From NCBI GenBank assembly GCA_041753075.1, contig JBGSVE010000060.1:1-14872 (forward strand): a stretch of DNA of 14,872 nt. The letters are read 5' to 3'. The position numbers and the translations under genes are program-made. Source of the DNA: UBA6163 sp041753075. Lineage in GTDB: Bacteria; Planctomycetota; Planctomycetia; Pirellulales; Pirellulaceae. The notes beneath the pieces are model-generated. The model was not told the DNA's origin. It worked only from the letters and a program-made list of their open reading frames with translations, and ran no database searches. Shown one piece after another: positions 7,001 to 13,863 of the stretch (position 1 is the first letter of the stretch; each line of letters starts with the position of its first letter).

Positions 7001-10000
7001 TCAGCGAAAGTCGCGACTGGGTAGTTCAAGTCCCTTCAATTCGTCACTGAGATCGCACAGGTGACTGACGATCACGTGAATCACACCCTTGCGATTTTCT
7101 AGCTTGCCCTCGACCAACCAAGCGTTGCTCATTTTGGCGACTTGATAGAAACGTTTCCAAACTTCGATGAACAACACCAAATTAATCGGCCCGGTTTCAT
7201 CTTCGAGCGTCACAAACGTGATGCCTTTGGCCGTTCCGGGGCGCTGGCGCAGCAGCACCAATCCGGCGATGCGGATTCGCCGACCGTCGCGCATCGTCGC
7301 AAGCTGTGCGGCGGTCACGCAGTTTGACTTGCTCAACTCCTCGCGGGCGAACGACATCGGGTGCGCCTTCAAACTCAAACCCGTCGTGTTGTAGTCGGCA
7401 TAGACTTCTTCGAGCGGCAGCATCGACTGCAATTGCTCCGGCACCAAATCATCCTCGTCGTCGCTGGCGAGTAACGGCATGTCGCGCGGCGATTTTTCTT
7501 GGCCGAGTGCTTGCCAAATCGCCGCCCGCCGATCGTCAGCCAAACTGTGCAGCGCATCGGCGTCGGCCAATGTTGCCAAGACGGCCTGTGTCAAACACAG
7601 CCGTCGCCTTAAATCAGCAAGGTCGCGAAACCGACCCTTTGCGACTCGCTCGTCGACAATTCGCTCCGCCTCGTCGATTGGCAATCCCTTGATCATGCGC
7701 AATCCCAGCCGCAACGCCAAACTCGATCCCGCATCCGCCAGCGATTGGAGCGTGCAATCCCAATCGCTGTCGTTGACGTCGGCGGCGCACACCGGCACAC
7801 CGGCGCGGCGGGCGTCAGCAACCAATTGCGCCGGTGCGTAGAAACCCATCGGTTGGCTATTGATTAGCGCGGCACAAAACGCCGCCGGATAATACCGCTT
7901 CAAATAACATGATGCGTAAACCAACAACGCAAAACTGGCCGCGTGCGACTCGGGAAAACCATACTCACCGAAGCCGCGAATTTGGCGAAACACCTGCTCG
8001 GCAAAATGGCCCGTCAAACCAGTCGCCGCCATCCCCTCGATCAACTTCACACGAAAGCGATCGATCACGCCGGGCCGACGCCAAGCCGCCATCGCGCGGC
8101 GCAATTGGTCCGCTTCACCCGGCGTAAACCCAGCCGCCACGACGGCCAACCGCATCGCCTGCTCTTGGAACAGCGGCACACCTAATGTTTTTTCCAACAC
8201 CCCACGAATCGCCTCGTTGGGATAAACCACGCTCGTCGGATCATCCCTCGCCTTCAAAAACGGATGCACCATTTGGCCTTGAATGGGACCAGGCCGAACG
8301 ATCGCGACCTCGATCACCAAGTCATAAAAACAGCGCGGCTTGAGTCGCGGCAACATACTCATTTGTGCACGACTCTCAATCTGAAAAACGCCCACGGTAT
8401 CGGCGGCGCAAATCATGTCGTAAGTCGGTTTGTCATCCGGTGGAATGGTGGCCAGCGACAATTCGCGGTCATGGTGCAGGCCGACCAAGTCAAAGCAACG
8501 ACGGATCGCCGACAACATTCCCAACGACAAAACGTCGACCTTGAGAATGCCGATTTCGTCAAGGTCGTCCTTGTCCCATTGGATCACGGTGCGGCCAGGC
8601 ATCGCGGCGTTTTCGATCGGACACAATTCACACAAGTCGCCCTTGGTCATCACCATTCCACCGACGTGTTGTGACAAATGCCGCGGAAACCCGATCAATG
8701 ACTGAGTCAGATAAATGAAGCGGCTACCCAAAGCCGAATGGGGATCCAATCCCACGTCGCGGCAACGGTCTTCCAACTGTGGGTTGCGGTCATAACCGCC
8801 GGCCAATTTGGCGAGCGAGTCGATTTGCTCAGGCGGCAGCGCCAACGTCTTGCCAACTTCGCGAATCGCGCTGCGCGTGCGGTAAGTCGTTACCGCCGCC
8901 GTCATACCCGCCGAATCACGACCGTATTTTTCGTACAAATACTGCAGCACTTCTTCGCGCCGTTGGTGCTCGAAGTCGACGTCGATATCCGGTGCTTCGT
9001 TGCGTTCGCGGCTGATGAAGCGCTCGAACAACAAATCGGTTTGCGACGGATCGACATTGGTGATTCCCAAGCAATAACAGACCACCGAGTTCGCCGCACT
9101 GCCGCGACCTTGGCAAAGAATGTGCCGCTGGCGAGCGAAACGCACCATGTCCCAAACGGTCAAGAAATACGCTTCATAACGCAACGATTCGATCAACTCC
9201 ATCTCGTGCTTGAGTATGTCGATGATCCGCTGTGGTACGCCGCTGGGCCAACGTTGCTTGGCACCCTCCCAAGTCAAACGCTTCAGATGCTCGATCGGCG
9301 ACATTCCCGGCGGTGCGATCTCCTCGGGATACTCGTACCGCAATTGGTCAAGGCGAAACGTGCAACGCTCGGCAACCTCGACCGTATTCGCGATGGCATC
9401 AGGCACCCGGCGGTAAATCTCGGCGATTTCGCCCAACGAACGAAGGTGCCTCTGGGCGCTGGCGAATCGCTCGCTGTGAATCGGTTCAATCGTCGTGCCG
9501 TTGCGAATCGCAATCACACAATCATGCACCACCGAACGCTGGGACGTGTGATAGTGAACATCGCCCGCAGCCAACAACGGCAAACCAGCATCGCGCGATG
9601 CTTTGCTCAAAAAATCGATGGTCGTCGCATCATCAACTCCGCGATGCAACTCACACAACACATAACCTCGATCGGTAAAGCAGTCAGCAAATCGTTGCAG
9701 CGATTCCGTTGACGGGTTTGTCGAGTTTCGCTCTGCCCGTTCAGGTCGAATGCCCGCAACCAATCCGGTGCTAAATTCTTCGACGTCGGCCCAGGTGAGT
9801 TCGCATTCACCTTTCTCACGCCGCAGTCGACCACGACTGATCAATCGGCACAGACGCCCATAACTCGATCGATCGGTCGGCCACAGCACGACCATCGGTG
9901 CATCCGTCGGATGAATCTCGGCACCGACAACGTACGCCAAGCCAACTTCCTTAGCGGGCGTCCAACCGCGAACCACGCCCGCCAACGAATGGCGATCGGT

Positions 10001-10114
10001 GATTGCGATTCCCGCATAGCCCAGCTCCGCCGCACGCTCGACCAATTCGTCGGGGTGCGAAGCGGCCTCAAGAAATGAGAAGTTGCTTTTGCAATGCAAC
10101 TCGACGTAACGCAT
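7001..10114 (-). CDS. dnaE2: Error-prone DNA polymerase III alpha subunit DnaE2
   Basis: The 1037-residue product is a C-family polymerase of the DnaE2 type, shorter than replicative DnaE1 (about 1160). In order it shows a PHP domain (from LHCKSNFSFLEAASHPDELVE), the palm with CQGRGSAANS at 335-344, PDIDVDF at 375-381 and K525-V-D527. These supply the three catalytic Asp residues. A C-terminal OB fold follows (RIRIAGLVLL onward, roughly 915-1010). In the PHP domain the usual HxH reads H7-C-K9, so the proofreading metal site is probably not functional. DnaE2 extends past lesions in SOS mutagenesis together with ImuA and ImuB. The start is the ATG at 10114, with GGAG (10125-10122) seven bases upstream; a TTG two codons earlier is rejected. 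A LexA-like palindrome lies 22 bases upstream. imuB is nearby but separated. Confidence 0.95.
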   Translation of the reverse strand: MRYVELHCKSNFSFLEAASHPDELVERAAELGYAGIAITDRHSLAGVVRGWTPAKEVGLAYVVGAEIHPTDAPMVVLWPTDRSSYGRLCRLISRGRLRREKGECELTWADVEEFSTGLVAGIRPERAERNSTNPSTESLQRFADCFTDRGYVLCELHRGVDDATTIDFLSKASRDAGLPLLAAGDVHYHTSQRSVVHDCVIAIRNGTTIEPIHSERFASAQRHLRSLGEIAEIYRRVPDAIANTVEVAERCTFRLDQLRYEYPEEIAPPGMSPIEHLKRLTWEGAKQRWPSGVPQRIIDILKHEMELIESLRYEAYFLTVWDMVRFARQRHILCQGRGSAANSVVCYCLGITNVDPSQTDLLFERFISRERNEAPDIDVDFEHQRREEVLQYLYEKYGRDSAGMTAAVTTYRTRSAIREVGKTLALPPEQIDSLAKLAGGYDRNPQLEDRCRDVGLDPHSALGSRFIYLTQSLIGFPRHLSQHVGGMVMTKGDLCELCPIENAAMPGRTVIQWDKDDLDEIGILKVDVLSLGMLSAIRRCFDLVGLHHDRELSLATIPPDDKPTYDMICAADTVGVFQIESRAQMSMLPRLKPRCFYDLVIEVAIVRPGPIQGQMVHPFLKARDDPTSVVYPNEAIRGVLEKTLGVPLFQEQAMRLAVVAAGFTPGEADQLRRAMAAWRRPGVIDRFRVKLIEGMAATGLTGHFAEQVFRQIRGFGEYGFPESHAASFALLVYASCYLKRYYPAAFCAALINSQPMGFYAPAQLVADARRAGVPVCAADVNDSDWDCTLQSLADAGSSLALRLGLRMIKGLPIDEAERIVDERVAKGRFRDLADLRRRLCLTQAVLATLADADALHSLADDRRAAIWQALGQEKSPRDMPLLASDDEDDLVPEQLQSMLPLEEVYADYNTTGLSLKAHPMSFAREELSKSNCVTAAQLATMRDGRRIRIAGLVLLRQRPGTAKGITFVTLEDETGPINLVLFIEVWKRFYQVAKMSNAWLVEGKLENRKGVIHVIVSHLCDLSDELKGLELPSRDFR

Positions 10115-10136
10115 GAACAAACTCCGGCAAGCAAAC

Positions 10137-10150
10137 TGAACAATTGTTCA
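10137..10150. promoter_or_regulatory. LexA (SOS) operator candidate, TGAAC-AATT-GTTCA
   Basis: A perfect 14-base palindrome containing GAAC-N4-GTTC, the core of the LexA box known in Bacillus and Mycobacterium. It ends 22 bases before the dnaE2 ATG and shares a base with the candidate -10 element, so a bound repressor would block transcription. Since dnaE2 is a standard SOS gene in many phyla, this is a strong functional guess. No lexA gene is in the window. Confidence 0.8.
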
Positions 10151-10179
10151 TGCTAGCCTGTGGGTCATTCGTCTGACAA
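10150..10179 (-). promoter_or_regulatory. Candidate dnaE2 promoter
   Basis: On the minus strand TTGTCA (10179-10174, five of six matches to TTGACA) is 18 bases from TAGCAT (10155-10150, four of six matches to TATAAT). The -35 element lies inside the last codons of the upstream gene. The start of transcription would fall in the LexA-like palindrome. The arrangement lets dnaE2 be induced separately from the gene before it. Confidence 0.5.
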
Positions 10180-10842
10180 GTCGCCGGGCTCTTCGCTCGC
10201 CGATTCAGCCACCGATTTAGACTTTCGGCTTTCAAACGCTTTCGTTGGGGATGCTTTCTGTTCTTCGACGAAATGGGTAATGTTCAGTGTCCGTTCTTCA
10301 TTGAACACCAAGTAGTACTCAAGTCCACCGATCGCCGCACCGCCCACCACCACCGCACCGATCAACTTAGCAAGCCGATAAGACGGTTTGGGTTTGTTGG
10401 CCCGTCCCGACGAGTACCCGGCGACCGAAGCCGGCAACGGTGCCGACGGATTGGTGTATGACGCGGTTCGCTCGTGCAACGAATTTGCCGCCGCCGATGC
10501 CGCGTCGCTACGATTGGCCCCGCCGTTTGCCGAGGGCCGTGCCGCTCGACGGTGAACACCGGGACGCAGCGCATGACGAAGTTCGTCCGAAGCGAAGGCC
10601 AGAGTCACCTGCTTGCCACGCTCTTTGGCCAGGTCATTTGCATCCAACAGCAACTCGACCAATTCGTTGGGAGCACCATCGACGTCACGACAATCCAGCG
10701 GCACGCGGCTTTGGTTGCCCGTGATCGCCATACGAAGACGGTTGCCAATTTCCGTTGCATCGACATCTTCAAAGTCGCGCCAAACGATCTTGATCGGTTG
10801 GATCGCATTGGCTTGGTCAAGTTGGCGATCGAGCTTCGACAT
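10165..10842 (-). CDS. Unrecognised single-pass membrane protein with STAS-like N-terminus
   Basis: I do not recognise a named family. The 225-residue product has an N-terminal part (about 16-93) whose layout, a short strand, a region PLDCRDVDGAPNELVELLLDAN, then a helix and GKQVTLAFASDELRHAL, resembles STAS / anti-anti-sigma domains. This is a weak resemblance by pattern only. Residues 95-155 are a Ser/Ala/Pro-rich, probably disordered linker. One transmembrane helix lies at about 157-180 (LIGAVVVGGAAIGGL), followed by a charged tail rich in Ser, Lys and Glu. With no signal peptide, the N-terminal domain is probably cytoplasmic. It lies 50 bases upstream of dnaE2 on the same strand and 127 bases downstream of the sulfatase. 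Its 3' end carries the likely dnaE2 -35 box. The start has no strong ribosome site. Confidence 0.75.
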   Translation of the reverse strand: MSKLDRQLDQANAIQPIKIVWRDFEDVDATEIGNRLRMAITGNQSRVPLDCRDVDGAPNELVELLLDANDLAKERGKQVTLAFASDELRHALRPGVHRRAARPSANGGANRSDAASAAANSLHERTASYTNPSAPLPASVAGYSSGRANKPKPSYRLAKLIGAVVVGGAAIGGLEYYLVFNEERTLNITHFVEEQKASPTKAFESRKSKSVAESASEEPGDLSDE

Positions 10843-10969
10843 CAGACGGAGCTACCTAAACATGGCAATGAGTGGGGGCCTGTTGGATGGACTTCACCCA
10901 TCATCCTTTCATCCAGGCGACCTCACTGCAACATCGCCAGTCGGTCAGCGCCAATAATTCACACTGTCT

Positions 10970-12427
10970 TCATCGAATTTGCGATTTCGGAACAGGCCAG
11001 TTTGAATGAGGAACATGAGCATTGTCCAGAATCGTTTTGGCCTGGTCGACAAGGTCTTGGCGCGCCGCGGCCAAGTCATACTGCTCACCGAGATCACTCG
11101 CCAAATCATAAATCGCAATCTCGCCGGTCAACATCGGTTCACGAATCGCTTTGAAGTCACCAAAGCGAATCGCTTGGCGGCTCGTCTGCTCGTAAAACTC
11201 CCAATACAAATAATCGTGCTTGGCCTGGGCCGACTCGTTGCCCAGCAAAGTCGGCACAAAGCTGATGCTGTCCAGCCCCGCCGGTACCGTGGTTCCGGCG
11301 AGTTCTGCCGCGGTTGCCATCCAGTCCCCCGCGTAGGCAACATGATCCGACGTGCGGCCCGGTCCAATCGTTCCCGGCCACCAGGCAATCGTTGGCACGC
11401 GAATACCGCCGTCGGTCAACGAACGTTTAATCCCCCGCAGCGCTCCCGCTGGATTGAACCGACTGAGATCATGGCCCGCTTCGTCATGAGGGCCGTTGTC
11501 GCTGGTAAACACAACGAGCGTGTTGCGGTCGATGTCGAGTTGCTTGAGTAAATCGAGCACCTTGCCCACATCACTATCCATTCGCGTGATCATCGCCGCT
11601 TGGCCTTTATCGGCATCCGGCCAATCCTGATTTGCATAAATCCCATAGTCGGGAATCTCCGCGCCGTTGCCGGTGATTTTTGTGCCTTCGTTATTGGCGT
11701 GCGGCAAGGTCATCGATAAGAAAAGAAAAAAAGGACCGGTTTGCTGGTCAGTGACGAACTTGGTTGCTTCGCGAACAAAATGATCTTGTGAATAGTCGAT
11801 TCGCTTCGTCGCCGCACCTCCTACAAAAGCACTATAAGCTTTGTCAACATCTTGTACCTCATTGCTGAGTTTGACCTGTGTTTCATTATCCCAAAGAAAC
11901 CGCGGATAGTAGTTATGAGCGTGTACCTGATTCAAATAACCATAAAATCGGTCAAACCCCTGCCGCAGTGGAAATCCGGGTTCGTTCAATTCGCCCAATC
12001 CCCACTTACCAATCAGCGAGTTGGTATAACCAGCTTGTTTGAGCACCTCGGCGACCGTCACATCTTCATCGCGCAATGACTGGACAAGGGTGTTTCCACT
12101 GGCGTTTCCGCGAACGTGAGTGTGACCGACGTGAAGGCCCGTCATCAACACGCTGCGGCTTGGTGCACACACCGTGTTGCCCGCATAAAAATCGGTAAAC
12201 CGCAAACCTTCGGCAGCCATTTGATCCAGACGGGGCGTTTGAATGGTGGTTTGCCCATAACAACCCACGTCGCCATAACCCAGGTCGTCGGCCATAATGA
12301 AAATCAGGTTGGGCCGACCGCTCGTTTGAGCCACCAACGGCGCGCTGACGCATGAATGCGTCAACCAGGCAGCCATCACGATCAACGGGAACAAAGTTAC
12401 TTTAGCAAAGCTCAAGAGTGGACACAT
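10970..12427 (-). CDS. Secreted type I (formylglycine) sulfatase, arylsulfatase A-like
   Basis: The 485-residue product has an N-terminal signal sequence (hydrophobic core about 11-24, cleavage probably near residue 29-34) and a full alkaline-phosphatase-fold sulfatase domain. Metal ligands are visible as D47-D48 (IMADDLGYGD) and D310-N311 (FTSDNGPH). The modification motif is CAPSRSVLMTG, with C87 the residue oxidised to formylglycine and R91 its partner. GKWGLG (K141) and LPHANN (H243) are the other active-site blocks. It would hydrolyse sulfate esters, probably from algal polysaccharides, in the periplasm or outside. Planctomycetes carry many such genes. The Cys-type motif needs a formylglycine-generating enzyme or anSME, which is not in this window. 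GAGA (12437-12434) is a modest ribosome site. It diverges from the SDR gene. Confidence 0.95.
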   Translation of the reverse strand: MCPLLSFAKVTLFPLIVMAAWLTHSCVSAPLVAQTSGRPNLIFIMADDLGYGDVGCYGQTTIQTPRLDQMAAEGLRFTDFYAGNTVCAPSRSVLMTGLHVGHTHVRGNASGNTLVQSLRDEDVTVAEVLKQAGYTNSLIGKWGLGELNEPGFPLRQGFDRFYGYLNQVHAHNYYPRFLWDNETQVKLSNEVQDVDKAYSAFVGGAATKRIDYSQDHFVREATKFVTDQQTGPFFLFLSMTLPHANNEGTKITGNGAEIPDYGIYANQDWPDADKGQAAMITRMDSDVGKVLDLLKQLDIDRNTLVVFTSDNGPHDEAGHDLSRFNPAGALRGIKRSLTDGGIRVPTIAWWPGTIGPGRTSDHVAYAGDWMATAAELAGTTVPAGLDSISFVPTLLGNESAQAKHDYLYWEFYEQTSRQAIRFGDFKAIREPMLTGEIAIYDLASDLGEQYDLAAARQDLVDQAKTILDNAHVPHSNWPVPKSQIR

Positions 12428-12447
12428 ATTTGATCTCGTTTCGCGGA

Positions 12448-12476
12448 TTGTCGGTGCGTAAAGCGTACACTATAGC
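12448..12476 (+). promoter_or_regulatory. Candidate promoter for the SDR gene
   Basis: TTGTCG (12448-12453) is 17 bases from TATAGC (12471-12476); each matches its sigma70 consensus at four of six positions. The overlapping TATAGT on the other strand (12474-12469) could serve the divergent sulfatase, but no -35 stands at the right distance for it. The gap between the two genes is about 100 bases. Confidence 0.3.
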
Positions 12477-12526
12477 CATAGCGGAATTGCACCACCTACT
12501 TCATCCCCTCTGTTTGGCAACGATTG

Positions 12527-13303
12527 ATGGATTTGATGCTAACTGGCCAGCGAGTCATTGTTGTTGGTGCCGCACGCGGTATCGGCCTAGCAATTGCGAA
12601 AGCGTTCGCTCGTGCCGGATGCATGGTTACAGGGTTCGACAAAATTCCCGCTGAAGATTCTGCTGACTTACCGACCGAGAATTGGATCATTGGCGACGTC
12701 ACCAACTTGGCGGACCTGGATCACTTGGCCCAGGCGGTCCCCCAACCTGACCACGTCGTTTATTCAGTCGGTGCCGGCAGTGGCCGCTCTGGGTCACCGT
12801 TCTGGAATATCGAACCGGCATACTGGAACCGAGTCCTAGAGATTAACTTGCTGGGTGCCGTTGCCGTTGCCCATCGATTCGCTCCTAAGCTTGCACAGCA
12901 GCGACGCGGGACGATGTTGTTTTTGGTTTCAATTGCCGGCCAAATCGGCTCGCCGACCGATCCACCGTACAGCGCCGCAAAAGCTGGTCTGATAAATTTC
13001 ATGCAGGTAACCGCTCGCGACCTAGCTGTGTTCGGAGTGCGATCCAATGCGATTTCTCCTGGGATGGTCAAGACCGAGCTGAATCAATCGGTGTGGCGTG
13101 CCAGTCAGGTGAATCTAGCGGCGGACCAGCGGCAGACTTATGAGGCATGGAGCTTCGAGAAGCTGCGCCGCGTGTCGCCGCTGGGACGTTGGCAATCGGT
13201 TGATGAATGCGCCGCGATGGCAGTCTTTCTCGCGACCGAACATGCTAGAAATATCACGGGCCAAACGATCAATATCGACGGCGGCCAAGTGATGCACGCC
13301 TGA
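12527..13303 (+). CDS. Short-chain dehydrogenase/reductase (classical SDR)
   Basis: The 258-residue product is a full-length classical SDR. The cofactor motif is GAARGIG (G14, G18, G20) and D38 at the end of the second strand suggests NAD(H) rather than NADP(H). The catalytic residues are N107 (EINLLG), S135 (VSIAGQIG), Y148 and K152 (YSAAK). ISPGMVKTE and the terminal GQTINIDGG are typical of FabG-like members. The usual NNAG motif after the fourth strand is replaced by YSVGAG, so it belongs to an atypical subgroup. The substrate cannot be inferred. The ATG at 12527 is taken as the start; a TTG directly before it is rejected, and an ATG at 12536 is also possible. None has a clear Shine-Dalgarno site. 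It diverges from the sulfatase and precedes the DoxX-like gene by 142 bases. Confidence 0.92.
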   Translation: MDLMLTGQRVIVVGAARGIGLAIAKAFARAGCMVTGFDKIPAEDSADLPTENWIIGDVTNLADLDHLAQAVPQPDHVVYSVGAGSGRSGSPFWNIEPAYWNRVLEINLLGAVAVAHRFAPKLAQQRRGTMLFLVSIAGQIGSPTDPPYSAAKAGLINFMQVTARDLAVFGVRSNAISPGMVKTELNQSVWRASQVNLAADQRQTYEAWSFEKLRRVSPLGRWQSVDECAAMAVFLATEHARNITGQTINIDGGQVMHA

Positions 13304-13445
13304 AATGCTCGACATCGATTCTGGCAAGGCCCATGTCTGCATCGCTTGATCTTGCTTACTATCTAATTGCAAAGTAGCGTTGCGGCTTCGACTAGGCTGA
13401 TGCCATGACGTTGAATTAACATCTCATGTTGAAACGATTGCCAGC
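13304..13445. other. Intergenic gap with a short palindrome and direct repeat
   Basis: This gap between the SDR and DoxX-like genes holds AACAT-CTC-ATGTT (13418-13430) and GTTGAA twice (13410-13415 and 13428-13433), just upstream of the DoxX-like start. They could be an operator but are short enough to be chance. No convincing promoter or terminator is seen. Confidence 0.25.
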
Positions 13446-13820
13446 ATGAAATATTCAGCTCGAACGGTTTCCGTTGTGATGCTTTCGCTTCTATTCGTGG
13501 CGCTAGGGACGAATCACTTTGTCTCGCCTAGCGTTTACGAGGAGATCATGCCCGATTATTTGCCGTGGCCTTCCGCTTTGGTTTTCGTATCTGGGTTTTT
13601 TGAAATCCTTGGTGGAGTTGGCATTGCCTTGCCGAGGCTTCGGCGCATCGCCGGGTGGGGACTGATTGCGTTGTTAATTGCCGTGTTCCCGGCGAATGTC
13701 GGTATGGTGCTGAACGCGGACAAGTTTCCGATGTTCCCGTATTGGGTTCTTGTAGCCCGATTACCATTACAGGGTATTTTGATCGCTTGGGTCTGGTGGA
13801 CGGCGCTTAAAAGGCCGTGA
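13446..13820 (+). CDS. DoxX-like four-helix membrane protein
   Basis: The 124-residue protein is almost all membrane, with four hydrophobic helices at about 7-24, 41-62, 67-92 and 98-120. The pattern GTNHFVSP..YE.IMPDYLPWP..LV.VSG..EI.GG.G, then RRIAGWGLIALLIAVFPANVGM, is the signature of the DoxX-like membrane proteins found beside redox genes in many bacteria. Their biochemical role is not settled; some have been linked to thiol or quinone redox at the membrane. It follows the SDR gene on the same strand after a 142-base gap in which I see no good promoter, so it may be read from the SDR promoter. No Shine-Dalgarno site precedes the ATG. It converges on imuB with 43 bases between stops. Confidence 0.88.
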   Translation: MKYSARTVSVVMLSLLFVALGTNHFVSPSVYEEIMPDYLPWPSALVFVSGFFEILGGVGIALPRLRRIAGWGLIALLIAVFPANVGMVLNADKFPMFPYWVLVARLPLQGILIAWVWWTALKRP

Positions 13821-13863
13821 TCCGATGACACAATGATTTTCGGACTTCGCTAAAAATCGCGTT

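Noticed and set aside
8738..9712. Plus-strand open frame of 324 codons
   Set aside because: It lies wholly inside dnaE2 on the opposite strand; its translation has no recognisable motif and is rich in Arg, His and Gln as expected of an antisense shadow.
10882..10900. Hairpin GATGG-ACTTCAC-CCATC after the sulfatase
   Set aside because: Only five paired bases and no T-run; chance occurrence is likely.
10474..11154. Plus-strand open frame of 226 codons crossing the gap at 10843-10969
   Set aside because: Antisense to the membrane protein and the sulfatase, no recognisable domain, no ribosome site.
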